A stretch of DNA of 64,000 nucleotides from Pseudomonas koreensis (GCF_012986595.1 NZ_JAAQYM010000005.1:558001-622000); one strand, 5' to 3'. Positions 1-10,200 are shown, numbered from the stretch's first letter. Translations and numbers: made by a program. The notes: generated by a model not told the origin, from the letters alone.

Positions 1-2376
1 CGTTTCCTCAAAAACGGCAATCTCATGCTCGGCGCAATCGAGCTGAGTTTTTCCGGCAGTGGCCGCAGCGAGTTGTTCATCAGGCTGGACGGGCAACGAC
101 TGATGCGGGTTGATCGCGACACGCAAACACTGATCCTGCTGGAAGACACCGCTCCGACGGGCCTCGACGAGGCGGCGCTGCTCGAGCATTACAAAGCGCT
201 GACCCGGGCGCATCGTCTGAGCCTGGCCTACACCCCTGTGCATCGCTATCTGATCCCGTTCGAATCCGCGCAAAAACCGCGTTACACCACGGCCTGGTAT
301 GACGCTGCCGAAGATCGTTTTGTGTACGTGCGCAATGAGCAGGTGAAGGGCGACAAGGCGTTATTGGGCACCGTCAGCGACGGCTTTGCCTATTTTTATG
401 AGCCGGCGGGTTTTCTTGTCTGGCAGGTCGATGCGGTGAGCGGGCTGCTCAGGCATGTCTATCGGCTGCTGCAAATGCCCGGCACTGGCAAAGTGAGCCG
501 TGTCGAGGCCGATACCGACGGGGTGATTCACGTGGTCCAGGAATATACGGGGGCGGGGCAAGGCCCACGGCAGTTCAACTTCCTGATTCATTCCGGGCAA
601 CTGCTGTTGAGTTCGGCCACTCACGACATCAACCGAGAACTGAGTACCCGTCTGTTTGCCGATGAAACCTTGACCGACTGGGACCAGGCGCTGGGCAGCT
701 ATCACCGGCAATCGCCGGCACCGAGCCAGGATGGCGCGACCACCGTCGATTGGGAGCCGGCCGCGTACGTGTCGGTGTCGTGGAAGTTTGCGCCGGACTC
801 AAGGGACATGGTGTGGGTGCGCGAGCGTGACCGCTTGCTGATTCATCCGGTTCCGCGGCCGAAACGTGCTCGTGGCTGGGCTGATTCGATCAAGAACCTG
901 AACGATCTGATGCTGCTGACCCTGGCGCCGGACAGTGACGTGTTCATGATTTACGATCGTTTGGCGCAACGCCTGTGCCGACTGGCACGAACTCTGTCCG
1001 ACGGCCGCTCGGACTGGTCACACAAATGGGTGCAGCCCGCAGGCTTGCGCGAATTGTTGCCCGTCGGCAGCGGTTATGTGGCACTCACTGAAAGTGCCTT
1101 GTTTTTCAATCTGAATGCGCAAGGCGACATCCAGTTTGGCGGTCTGACGGAAAAGTGGCTGCATGGGCGGCGGCAATGGTGGCTTGCGCTCGATGCGGTG
1201 GCGGCGCAATACCCGGTGGAGCATTTTGCCGTGTGCGGATTACGCAACGAGCAGGGTAATCCGCATCTGGCAGCGTGGTACGTGGACCAGCGACTGTTGC
1301 TCAGTGAGTCGACCCGCAGCGGCGACACCCGGCTGCTCGGCGTGACGCCGGATAAACGCCAGGCCTGGTTATTCGAACCCGCCAGCGGTGAACTGAAAAC
1401 CCAGGCATTCATTGATGCTTCCTTGCTGGCCGACGCGTTCGGCGACGGCAGCCAATTGCTGCATGCGCAGGTGTTGCCGGCGTCGCAGCAACCCTGGGAG
1501 GAATGGCGGTTTGCCGACGTGAGCCTCAACGGCGCCGAGTTGCGCGGCGTCACGGTCGACGGGGTGATATTGGCGTTGCCGTTTGGGGAAAGCGAACGGA
1601 TCACTGGCGTCAACCATGCCTGGGTGGTCAAGCAGGGCGAGCACCTGGTCCAGGGACTGCAGTTGTTGCTGGAGACGGACGAGCACGAAGCGTTTATCTC
1701 GGTGGAATCCGGGCCGGGTCGCCTGCAATGGTACGACGTGCAGAACGCGCGGCTGATCGAGGTCGCCGAGCAAGACTTGCCCCCAGCGTTCAACTTGTTG
1801 GGTACACGGCTTCAGGAGCAGGTCTTGCTGCATGACCGTCGCGCGGGGTTTGTGCATGCCTTGCCCAAGGCGCGACGCATCGGCCCTTTCGATTATCTGC
1901 AGAGAAAAGCCCGGGTGCTGGTGGTCGAGGGGCAGAAACAAATAGCTGATTTGACCCCGCTGCTGCCCGACGGTGTCGATACGTTGATCCTGCGGCTGGG
2001 GCAGGGCGCGGTGACGTTTCATCTGTCCAGGACACTCTGGTTCAGGCTCGTTTCGGTCATCGTCGATTGCCGGCATGCGGCGAGTGAAGCCGTCACGATC
2101 CCCGGCAAGCTGAACTGGTCGCTGGACGCGCCGAACAAACTGCAACTGGAAATGCTCGGCGAGCATCTGGTGGTGGTTGATCCGGACAGCGAACACAGTC
2201 TGATTTTCCGCGATGCCGGCAGCGCTGATCCGCTGCTGCGCGGTGAAGTGTTCCTCGGCTTTGACGGGCAGTTTTCGGTCGCGGTGTCGCGTCTGGTTCG
2301 AACGTTGCGCGAGCGGCAGGCGACGAACCCGGTTGCAACTCTCGGGGAGTTGCTGAGCGTCACTGTCGAGGGCTGA
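1..2376 (+). CDS. C-terminal part of a giant Tcd-like toxin (5' end outside window)
   Basis: The reading frame is open from the first base of the window, so this is the 3' part of a longer gene; 791 residues are visible and the first Met (base 25) is probably internal. The protein is clearly related to the last ~750 residues of the toxin encoded next door. Both share an H-R/N-x-x-x-P ... AWY/F-x-x-A-x-DR block near the start and a GEHLVVVDPDSEHSLIF-type block near the end, compared with GEHLVLTDPDSGRSLIL in the neighbour. No catalytic motif, signal peptide or membrane segment is seen in the visible part. By position it matches the region that follows the pore/translocation segment, so a receptor-binding or delivery role is possible but inferred. 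The gene ends 147 bases before the start of the next toxin, on the same strand. An independent C-terminal cassette without a toxin N-terminus cannot be excluded from this window. Confidence 0.7.
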   Translation, partial: RFLKNGNLMLGAIELSFSGSGRSELFIRLDGQRLMRVDRDTQTLILLEDTAPTGLDEAALLEHYKALTRAHRLSLAYTPVHRYLIPFESAQKPRYTTAWYDAAEDRFVYVRNEQVKGDKALLGTVSDGFAYFYEPAGFLVWQVDAVSGLLRHVYRLLQMPGTGKVSRVEADTDGVIHVVQEYTGAGQGPRQFNFLIHSGQLLLSSATHDINRELSTRLFADETLTDWDQALGSYHRQSPAPSQDGATTVDWEPAAYVSVSWKFAPDSRDMVWVRERDRLLIHPVPRPKRARGWADSIKNLNDLMLLTLAPDSDVFMIYDRLAQRLCRLARTLSDGRSDWSHKWVQPAGLRELLPVGSGYVALTESALFFNLNAQGDIQFGGLTEKWLHGRRQWWLALDAVAAQYPVEHFAVCGLRNEQGNPHLAAWYVDQRLLLSESTRSGDTRLLGVTPDKRQAWLFEPASGELKTQAFIDASLLADAFGDGSQLLHAQVLPASQQPWEEWRFADVSLNGAELRGVTVDGVILALPFGESERITGVNHAWVVKQGEHLVQGLQLLLETDEHEAFISVESGPGRLQWYDVQNARLIEVAEQDLPPAFNLLGTRLQEQVLLHDRRAGFVHALPKARRIGPFDYLQRKARVLVVEGQKQIADLTPLLPDGVDTLILRLGQGAVTFHLSRTLWFRLVSVIVDCRHAASEAVTIPGKLNWSLDAPNKLQLEMLGEHLVVVDPDSEHSLIFRDAGSADPLLRGEVFLGFDGQFSVAVSRLVRTLRERQATNPVATLGELLSVTVEG

Positions 2377-2523
2377 ACTCGGTGATGTAAAGCTGACCTG
2401 GCCTATTTGATTTTGAATAGCTCAGTGGTTGTAGTTGGTTTGTCGAAATTGAATTTTTATAAGTCGCGGCGAATAAGTCGTCGGGGCGGTTATGTCTGCG
2501 TGAAAAACAGGGAGTTTAGTTTG

Positions 2524-5500
2524 ATGGAGTTGAGCGATTTTAAAGTCTTGGTTTTAAGTGATGGTTTTTCGACGGCTTTGGATCGAACCGAGTTGGCGTC
2601 GATAGCCTCAACAAATAGCGGTGGGGCCTACAGGGAACAGGCGTTGAGTTATTACGACGCTGCGGTTTCGGCAAAAAGTTTCACTGAACAACTGACAGCG
2701 GTCAGACTGCTTAAAGAAAGTTTCGAAACGGACTTTGCCGACGCCGAAAATGTTCAGTGGAAAGACTATCACCAGCAACTGGTCGATTATCACCAGCGCT
2801 TGTCTGCGACGGTGGAGGTGATGGCGCCCGGTAAATCGGTGCCCCGGATCATGCACTTTGTCTGGGTGGGCGGCAGTGAGGTCGGGCCGAATCAGCGCGA
2901 TTACATGAACATCTGGCGCACAGTGCTGGCGCCGCAGGGCTACACCTTCAATCTCTGGTATGACAGCGATGCGGTGCTGGCCTTCGAAATGAACCGGGTG
3001 ATCCTCGACAGTGCGCGGGTGCATGCGATGGAGTCGGGCGGGGCTGAACTGGAGAGTCAGAGCGCGCTGTCAGCACTGATTGAAAATCGCGCCCGAGTGC
3101 TCAAGCAGCAGATGTTTGACCACCTCAATCGGCCCGAGTGGAACGGACGCGCGGATCTGGGCCGGATCGATCTGATGGTCCGCGCTTACGGCAAGGACCG
3201 GGGCACGCTCGAGGCCTTTCGCCAGAAATGTCTCGATTCGCATCACGCCGTAGTGGGCGCGGATTTGCAGTTGCGCGACGTGCGCCACGCGTTTGCCGAT
3301 CATTACCTCAATGACGTCTACAAGCGAGAAATCGCCCTGCGCGGCAACTTTGCTGCGGCCAGTGACGTGGTGCGCTTGCAGGCTGTGCATCTGGAGGGAG
3401 GGCGTTACAGCGACATGGACTACTTGCCACCTTTGATCGACAAGCCGGGTGGAGTGGATATCGCGGGCTTCAGCGAAACAGCAAAAGTAGGCGTCCTGCA
3501 GTTGCTGCTCAACTATAACGACGCCTTGTTGCCAGGGCGGGATCGGCAACGCTACGTCGACAGAACTGGAGACATCCCGGTTGAGCATCTGGAAGCACTG
3601 CGCGCATTTGCTCAGACTCGCCCCAATGCAATGGATCTGTTCAAACCGCCGCAAGATGCGTCTGTACCTTACGATGCCATCCGACTGGGCACTGCCAGAG
3701 GTTTGCAGGTGTCAGGCGAAATGAATGCGCATTTCCTGGCTCAACCCGACAGCGGCATGACCGACTCGATCATGCAGATGATCCGTTCCAACTATGACTG
3801 CCTGTATGAGACTGAGCACCGGATGCGTATCAACAGCATTCCTTGGTCGGATGAGAGCCATCTATTTACGACGATCACTGATGTCGTTGATGAAATTACC
3901 GCCCAGGGACGCCTTCCACAATCTGTACGGGGGCAACTGATCAACGCCATTTTCGGATACTACCAGGACGGCATCCGCCTGGAGGCCCGAGGTACCATCA
4001 CGCTAACCGGTCCTGGGGCTGCCGCAAACGGAGTGGACCACTACAGCAACATTCATTTGCAGCCCGGCCTGTCGCAAACCATCCGCGATCGCCTGAAACT
4101 GGTTGAAGGCTACAACGTCTTTACCGAGGAAGAATTCATCAGCGGCTGGACCGTAAACGGTAATCCCGAAGAGTGGCTGGCCAAGGAGAAGGAAAAGTGG
4201 ACGTCGGGCAAACTCAAGTCCCGCTACGTCGGCGACCTCACCGATCTGCTCAAGGAACAGACCCTGACGTTCAAGCGCGGCTGGCCGGTCGTTGAGGGCA
4301 GACCGGTATTGCTGGTGCCGGTGCTGCAACAGTTGCTCGATGATCTGGGCGAACCTTTCAGGCGGGCCATGAATGATCGCCTGAGCGGCGAAATCACCTT
4401 CCGCAAACCGTTTTACCTGAGCTTTGATCAACGCCAGCAGATCCTCGCGCAGCCATCATCCGAGGTGCCGGAATCGGTCGGCGCCGAAGCGCTGGGCAAT
4501 CTGAACGAAGCGTTCACCCGGGTGGCGAGCGGCAGGTTGCCGCAAGAGCAATTGAGTCCTTTGCACCGAGTGGTGTTCGGTGGCCTGTTCGGCGCACAGC
4601 ATCTGGACGATGCGGGGTTTGCCGAGGCCTGGAGGGCAACACGGTCGTTGGCTGCCAACACCGAGGATCGCGGCATCGCCGCGCGTTATGACCAGATCGA
4701 ACAGACCTTGCGCGAGCGCAGTCCGTCTGCGTTCGAGGCGGGGCTCAAGGCGTCGCTGTCCAGCGCGATACGCACGCAGAATGCGTATCTGCTGAAAGCG
4801 CAGGCCCTGGTCGAGCCGTTGAGTGTCCGCCAATGGGGCGAGCACATCGCCCGTGTCGAATCGGTGGCAAGAGACGAGTATCGGGCCTCGATCCTGCAGC
4901 GTGGCGGCCCGCTTCGTGCGCGCTTGTTTCAGGCCGGCGCTGTCTCCGCCAAGCAGTTGCCGCAGGATCTTTTGTTGTATGGCGAGGGCGATCCCGGACG
5001 GCGCTGCTACCCGCTGGCGTTGTTGATGGCCGCTGCGCTGGAGCAGGGTCGAGCCGCACAGCGCACCTTGATCGGCAAACTGGCCACCACCAACCTTGCC
5101 CCGCAAGACCCTGAATCCCATGCGTTGCTGAGGGTTCTGGATGAAATGCGCGGTGTGCCCATGGCGCAGTTCGGTGAAAAACTCGGCGCGGCAGACCTGG
5201 CGACGGTCATTCGCACCCTGGAGGCGAAATCGTCGACCGCCAGCATCATGTTCAACACTCAAAATCACTCATTGCTGGCGTGCAAAGTCGTCGAAGGGAA
5301 CCGCGTTTCGTATTTCTTCTACGATCCGAACTTCGCCGTGTATGAGTTCGCCCAGGCCGACCATTTGCGGCGTGGCATTGAAGCGGCGCTGGCAGATAAG
5401 CAACTGGCTGCACTCTATGGCGTACAGGAGGCGAGCAGCGATCTGTTCGACATGATTGCCCTCGATGGATCGAACATCGCCAACAAGGCATTACCTTCGA

Positions 5501-8500
5501 AGGTGACAGCGGGAGAACTGCTGAGCAGCGAGCCGGTGGCCGGCAAACGCACAGTCGTGCCGTGGCAACACCATGCCGCGTTGCGTTCCCGTGCACTGTC
5601 GGAAAATGCGCAACTGGGTCGCGGCCTGGCGGAGCTGGAAGGCACGCGCCTTGCGCAGATGATCGAATCGGCGAATCGTCAGTTGTTCGCGACCCACACC
5701 CTCGATCCGCAGAGTGTGGTGCTGTATGAAACCGTAAAAAATGCGGGCCCCGGGAAATGGACGCTGTCGCTGATCAACCGTCAGGACCCATCGAAGGTCA
5801 TCGGCATCACCGTCGATGATCCGCGTTTTCAGGAAATCAAATTCTGGTTGAGCGACCGCTTCGAGGCACTGAAAAAAATCCCCGGGCAGACAAGCCCCCA
5901 CGCCCCGGAAGCTATTCACACGTTGAACGCAGGCTTTGCGATCATGGCCCTGCTGGAACTGCTGAATAAACATGCCGACGCCCAAACCTCAACGGCAACG
6001 CTGGCGGTGCGTCTGCACAGTTTCGTGATTTACGGCCAGCTTCTGCACGGCGTGGTGTCCGATGTCGTTTCAGTGGTCAAGCTGGTTGAACTGGCGTTGC
6101 TCGATGAACGCCTGATAGCACAAGCCTCGGCCAATGCGCTCGCCCCCTCACTGGGCTCGCGGGTGCTCGGCGAGGGGGTGGGTGTTCTGCTCGCGCTGGC
6201 CAACGTTGGATTTGACATCATCGAGTTGGCGACCGCGGATAGCGTTCCGGCGCGAACAGCGGCGGCGGTTCAGTTGAGTTTCGACGCGACAGCGCTGGCA
6301 TTGAGTGCGGGTGCCGTGACCGCCAGTGGAACGTTCGCTGCGGTCGCCGGACCCTTGGCGGTGATTGTCGGGGGACTGGGCTTCGGAATCGGCGCGCTGG
6401 CGCGCAATTACAGCCTGATCCTGGCCCGCGCGCAGCAGGTCGGCCAGTACATCTATGCCCTGAAATCAGCGTACAGCAACGGTGCTTGCCAAGTCGTTCA
6501 GGGAACACTCGAGCCATTGCCGGATGCGGTGATCACGGGCATCGATCTGCGCATCCGTCACGTGCACATGGGCAGTCAGTTGTTGTTGAGCGCGGAGCGC
6601 CGAGGTTGGGGACTGCCGAGCATCCTCGGGGAGGACGAGCAGCCGCCGATCAATATCCGCGAGCGCTGGAACCTGTCTGCGCAGAGTGCGGTGCCGTGGG
6701 ACATTCACACGCTGATTCTGCCCGGCACGCCGACCTGCACCTTCGGTATTGATTACCAACTGATGCCCGGTGTTACCCATCGTCATGACCAGGGCTTCGA
6801 CGAATTTCGCGAACTGGAAAAGGACAGCCAGGGTCATCAGACATTCTGGTTCGATGCCTCGACCCCCCTCGAATACTGCGTTGAAAAACTCTTCCCGAAG
6901 TACCACGGAACGCAGGTCAAGGTGCTGCTGGATGAACAATGCCGGTCGCTTCATGTTCCGCCGCTACCGGTCGAATGGCATGGGAAAATGTCCTATGACA
7001 TCGAGGCGGTGACGGGACAGTATGCGTTGTCCCTCGCCAAGGGCGTCGCCAATGTGCAGTTGTCCAGCACCGGGGACCCGGCATCACTGCGCTGGGTCAT
7101 TGCTGCCAGCTGGGTGGATGATGCGCAGGCCGCTGTCGATGGTCTGCGCTTGCAACTGGGCACTACCGAGGTGCACTGCAACGCCGGTGCTGAGGTTTAC
7201 GTCGAACTCGCGCAGGGGCAGACGTACCAGGTGGATTGGCTCGAACAGCGGCTGATCCTGCTGGAGGAAAATCTGCCAGAGCAGAATGACGCCGCTGCCA
7301 TTGCCCGGCATCTGACCCGCCTCAATCACACTCATCGCCTTGCCAGTCCGTGGTTGCCGTTGCACAACTTCAAGGTGCCGCTGGTCGATCCTGAATGGCC
7401 GGTGCACACCAATGCCTGGTTTGAAAGCGCGACCGATCGCATCCTTTATGGCCGGGATCTGCCACACGCGTTCAACCCGCAGATCCGCCTGGCGGCGGTG
7501 TTCGGTGATCAAGTGTTTCTCTATCACCCGGATCAGCCGACGCTGTGGCGGGTCGACGCGCTGACCGGACGAGTCAGCCGCCGCTATCGCTTGCTCAGCC
7601 CGTTAAAACCCTCGCAAGTGCTCTCGTGTCAGGACGTCGGCGGAGCCATTCAGGTGGTTCAGCAGGTCACCGATCTGAATGGTGTCGCCTTTCAGTTCGA
7701 ATACCTGCTGGATCAGGAGAAAGTCGAACTGGTCGCGGTTTCCACGCAGCTGGAAGGCGTCCAGCCTGTCGATTTGAGTCGCTTCAAATGGCCGGGCTGG
7801 AATTCGTTCATCGCAGGATTCAACACCTACGAAAGGGACGATGACGGTTCGATTTCGATGGTCGAAGATATCCGCTCGGCAACTACCGCCAAATTCATCT
7901 CGCTCCGGATTTCCCATCCGAGGATGATGCTCGATGCCTGGATTCGCGTGCGCGATGACTGGTTCGTGACCGACAAAGACCTGGGGCTTGAGCATCCCTT
8001 GCTGATCGCCTCGCCACTCGATGACGACGGCCACGGCATGGTCTTTCATGACGGCGGCAAGCAAGGCTTGTACACCTGGCAACGCAACGCGGATGCCTCG
8101 GGCGGTTCATTAAGGCTGATGCTCAGCGATGTCGACAGCGTGGTGGCAACGGCTGATGGTCATCTGGCACAGACCACGCAGGGTCTGGTGTTCGATTTGC
8201 GCAATGACACGCTGACACTGCGTGCGCTGAGTGAGCAATGGCTGCGTGCGCAGGACGACTGGATCAAGGCCCTGACGCGCGTGGTGGAGCAGCAGCGGGC
8301 CGATGGCTTCGATATTCTCGGGCTGTCGGATGACGTCGGTGCACCGCTCTCTGCCCGTTATCTGCAAGGGAAAATATTGCTGGTCGGTTCCGGGCAGGGG
8401 CGCGATCTGCACCTCGTCTCGCAGACTCCGGACAAAACCGCTGCCTGGCTATTCGCCTCCGGTACGGGGCATGTTTTCCGTCAGGCGCTGCAGACGCTGG

Positions 8501-9468
8501 AGCAGATGCGCGCGCTGTTCGGCAACGCGATCCGGCGGTCAGGGGATGGGGCTCTGGAAGTACCGCAGCGCGTCTGGGCAGAGTGGACGTATGCAAGCGT
8601 CAGCCCGCTGGACAGTGGTTTGCAGGGGCGCACCCATGATGGGGTGATCCTTGAACTGAAGGAGGGCCAGCCGGCGCGCATCAGCGCTGTGGCCAACGAA
8701 TTCGTCTATGCCGCCGCGCATGGGCAGACTCGACAACAAAGGATCGAGAGCCTGATCGAAGGTCAACCTCATGTGCCGTTTCTGCGCGCAGGTTCCCGGA
8801 TGGGCATGTTCAACTGGTATGACGCCACGGCGCGACATTTGCAATCCGTCGACGGCAGGGCAGATGGGCGATGGGTCACCTACCTGGGAGCGCTGCCAGA
8901 CAGTCGCTTCCTGATGTACGACGCCTTTGAGCCGACGCTGTTCAGTAATGACCGAAAACTCTTCACGCGCCAGATCAGCGCGCGCCGTAATGGGGCGTTG
9001 TTGATAATCGACAGTGCGGATTATCGTACTCGAGTGCAGGATCTGCTGGTAGAAGGGGTCGATACGCTGTTGCTCGGATTCGGACTTGATGGCATGAGCT
9101 GCTCGGTTTCGTCTGCCGATTGGGACCGGCTGGACTGCTTGGTCGTCGACCTGCCGAATCTGCAGCGGGCGGAAACCGCCAACGGCAGCGAGCTGCGCCT
9201 GGAAATGCGCGAGCTTGATCGTTGGCAAGTGGTGATGGCAGGCGAGCATCTGGTGCTGACGGACCCTGATTCCGGGCGTAGCCTGATTCTGCGCAATGCC
9301 CGGTCGCTGGGGCACATGTCAGGGCAACTGCTGGATCTGCAACTTCACCTGTGGGGCGACTATCGGTACTTCAAAGTGCCGGAACTGATCAACGGCTGGC
9401 AACTGGCGACCCTCGACGGCGCTCCCTGTGACCTGGCCGTGGCAATGGATACCTCGAACGAAGTCTGA
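2524..9468 (+). CDS. Giant TcdA/TcdB-like toxin: glycosyltransferase, MCF-like protease and pore domains
   Basis: The protein has 2,314 residues. I chose the ATG at 2524 because AGGGAG lies 9 bases upstream; the frame is open back to a TTG at 2407 but that has no Shine-Dalgarno site. Residues ~100-350 carry the clostridial-toxin glycosyltransferase signature: SVPRIMHFVWVGG, then SDVVRLQAVHLEGGRYSDMD with the metal-binding D297-x-D299. A central segment has R827-C828-Y829, H915 in QNHSLLAC and D934 in FFYDPNF. This order matches the Cys-His-Asp arrangement and RCD/Y motif described for the MCF domain of Vibrio MARTX and Photorhabdus Mcf toxins. Residues ~1180-1310 are Ala/Gly/Val-rich and hydrophobic, like the TcdA/TcdB pore-forming domain. 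From ~1570 on it is homologous to the truncated gene upstream. The expected role is glycosylation of host proteins after uptake; the target is unknown. No secretion signal is seen. Confidence 0.85.
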   Translation: MELSDFKVLVLSDGFSTALDRTELASIASTNSGGAYREQALSYYDAAVSAKSFTEQLTAVRLLKESFETDFADAENVQWKDYHQQLVDYHQRLSATVEVMAPGKSVPRIMHFVWVGGSEVGPNQRDYMNIWRTVLAPQGYTFNLWYDSDAVLAFEMNRVILDSARVHAMESGGAELESQSALSALIENRARVLKQQMFDHLNRPEWNGRADLGRIDLMVRAYGKDRGTLEAFRQKCLDSHHAVVGADLQLRDVRHAFADHYLNDVYKREIALRGNFAAASDVVRLQAVHLEGGRYSDMDYLPPLIDKPGGVDIAGFSETAKVGVLQLLLNYNDALLPGRDRQRYVDRTGDIPVEHLEALRAFAQTRPNAMDLFKPPQDASVPYDAIRLGTARGLQVSGEMNAHFLAQPDSGMTDSIMQMIRSNYDCLYETEHRMRINSIPWSDESHLFTTITDVVDEITAQGRLPQSVRGQLINAIFGYYQDGIRLEARGTITLTGPGAAANGVDHYSNIHLQPGLSQTIRDRLKLVEGYNVFTEEEFISGWTVNGNPEEWLAKEKEKWTSGKLKSRYVGDLTDLLKEQTLTFKRGWPVVEGRPVLLVPVLQQLLDDLGEPFRRAMNDRLSGEITFRKPFYLSFDQRQQILAQPSSEVPESVGAEALGNLNEAFTRVASGRLPQEQLSPLHRVVFGGLFGAQHLDDAGFAEAWRATRSLAANTEDRGIAARYDQIEQTLRERSPSAFEAGLKASLSSAIRTQNAYLLKAQALVEPLSVRQWGEHIARVESVARDEYRASILQRGGPLRARLFQAGAVSAKQLPQDLLLYGEGDPGRRCYPLALLMAAALEQGRAAQRTLIGKLATTNLAPQDPESHALLRVLDEMRGVPMAQFGEKLGAADLATVIRTLEAKSSTASIMFNTQNHSLLACKVVEGNRVSYFFYDPNFAVYEFAQADHLRRGIEAALADKQLAALYGVQEASSDLFDMIALDGSNIANKALPSKVTAGELLSSEPVAGKRTVVPWQHHAALRSRALSENAQLGRGLAELEGTRLAQMIESANRQLFATHTLDPQSVVLYETVKNAGPGKWTLSLINRQDPSKVIGITVDDPRFQEIKFWLSDRFEALKKIPGQTSPHAPEAIHTLNAGFAIMALLELLNKHADAQTSTATLAVRLHSFVIYGQLLHGVVSDVVSVVKLVELALLDERLIAQASANALAPSLGSRVLGEGVGVLLALANVGFDIIELATADSVPARTAAAVQLSFDATALALSAGAVTASGTFAAVAGPLAVIVGGLGFGIGALARNYSLILARAQQVGQYIYALKSAYSNGACQVVQGTLEPLPDAVITGIDLRIRHVHMGSQLLLSAERRGWGLPSILGEDEQPPINIRERWNLSAQSAVPWDIHTLILPGTPTCTFGIDYQLMPGVTHRHDQGFDEFRELEKDSQGHQTFWFDASTPLEYCVEKLFPKYHGTQVKVLLDEQCRSLHVPPLPVEWHGKMSYDIEAVTGQYALSLAKGVANVQLSSTGDPASLRWVIAASWVDDAQAAVDGLRLQLGTTEVHCNAGAEVYVELAQGQTYQVDWLEQRLILLEENLPEQNDAAAIARHLTRLNHTHRLASPWLPLHNFKVPLVDPEWPVHTNAWFESATDRILYGRDLPHAFNPQIRLAAVFGDQVFLYHPDQPTLWRVDALTGRVSRRYRLLSPLKPSQVLSCQDVGGAIQVVQQVTDLNGVAFQFEYLLDQEKVELVAVSTQLEGVQPVDLSRFKWPGWNSFIAGFNTYERDDDGSISMVEDIRSATTAKFISLRISHPRMMLDAWIRVRDDWFVTDKDLGLEHPLLIASPLDDDGHGMVFHDGGKQGLYTWQRNADASGGSLRLMLSDVDSVVATADGHLAQTTQGLVFDLRNDTLTLRALSEQWLRAQDDWIKALTRVVEQQRADGFDILGLSDDVGAPLSARYLQGKILLVGSGQGRDLHLVSQTPDKTAAWLFASGTGHVFRQALQTLEQMRALFGNAIRRSGDGALEVPQRVWAEWTYASVSPLDSGLQGRTHDGVILELKEGQPARISAVANEFVYAAAHGQTRQQRIESLIEGQPHVPFLRAGSRMGMFNWYDATARHLQSVDGRADGRWVTYLGALPDSRFLMYDAFEPTLFSNDRKLFTRQISARRNGALLIIDSADYRTRVQDLLVEGVDTLLLGFGLDGMSCSVSSADWDRLDCLVVDLPNLQRAETANGSELRLEMRELDRWQVVMAGEHLVLTDPDSGRSLILRNARSLGHMSGQLLDLQLHLWGDYRYFKVPELINGWQLATLDGAPCDLAVAMDTSNEV

Positions 9469-9495
9469 CACCCGAGGGTTCAATCCTGAGCCATG

Positions 9496-9530
9496 AAAAA
9501 AGCCGCGAGTGATTCCACTCGCGGCTTTTT
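9496..9530. terminator. Bidirectional Rho-independent terminator
   Basis: A perfect stem (GCCGCGAGTG / CACTCGCGGC, loop ATTC) is flanked by A5 on the left and T5 on the right. It can therefore end both the toxin transcript and the convergent marC transcript. Confidence 0.85.
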
Positions 9531-9540
9531 GCATTGTCTC

Positions 9541-10137
9541 TCAAGGAACCAGATAGCCCTTCACCCCGGTGAAGATGATTTGCGCCGCCAGCGCACAGAC
9601 AAACAACCCCATCAAGCGGCTGACGATCTGCAAGCCCTGATCACCGAGAATGCGCTCGATGCGGTTGGACAGATACAGCACGACGCCCACCGTGAAGCTG
9701 GCCAGGGCGATGCTCATGATGGCGGTGAGCTTGTCGTCCCAATGCGGCTGGCTGACCCCCATCACCAGCAGCGCACCGATGGTGCCGGGGCCGACGGTCA
9801 GCGGAATGGTCAGCGGCACGATGGTCACGTCCTGCTGCACGTTGTCGGCCTGCACCGCCGGTTTGCCCTGCGCCATGCCCAGTGCGGATATGAACAACAC
9901 ACTGCCGGCACCGATGCGGAACGCATCGACGGTAATTCCGAACACATCGAAGATCACCCGGCCGAACAGGTACAGCAACACGCTGGAGATCAGCGTGGCC
10001 AGCGCGACTTTCCAGGCCAGGCGCCGTTGCTCCTTGCGCGAATAACCACGGGTCAGGCTGATAAAGCAGGACAACACGAAGAACGGGCTGTAGAGCACCA
10101 GCATCTTCAGGTAAACGCTGAACAACACGTGGAGCAT
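9541..10137 (-). CDS. MarC family integral membrane protein
   Basis: The 198-residue protein is almost entirely hydrophobic, with about six membrane segments. It has the family blocks GAGSVLFISALGMAQG and TIVPLTIPLTVGPGTIGALLVMG, which identify the MarC/UPF0056 family; family members have similar length (~200-220). The molecular function of MarC proteins is not established; the early link to multiple antibiotic resistance in E. coli was not confirmed. It lies convergent to the toxin gene and shares a bidirectional terminator with it. The gene is transcribed away from retS; 63 bases separate it from the end of retS on the same strand. Confidence 0.85.
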   Translation of the reverse strand: MLHVLFSVYLKMLVLYSPFFVLSCFISLTRGYSRKEQRRLAWKVALATLISSVLLYLFGRVIFDVFGITVDAFRIGAGSVLFISALGMAQGKPAVQADNVQQDVTIVPLTIPLTVGPGTIGALLVMGVSQPHWDDKLTAIMSIALASFTVGVVLYLSNRIERILGDQGLQIVSRLMGLFVCALAAQIIFTGVKGYLVP

Positions 10138-10200
10138 GGTGCTGGCTCACTGGCGAGGAAGTCGTGACGGAGTCTATCAGGCGCTACGGCGTCTGTCGGC

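Noticed and set aside
2407..2523. TTG start for the giant toxin, 39 codons upstream
   Set aside because: No ribosome site, AT-rich leader-like codons; the ATG at 2524 has AGGGAG at proper spacing.
9493..10167. A plus-strand open frame opposite marC
   Set aside because: It starts in the terminator and has no domain; marC is well supported.
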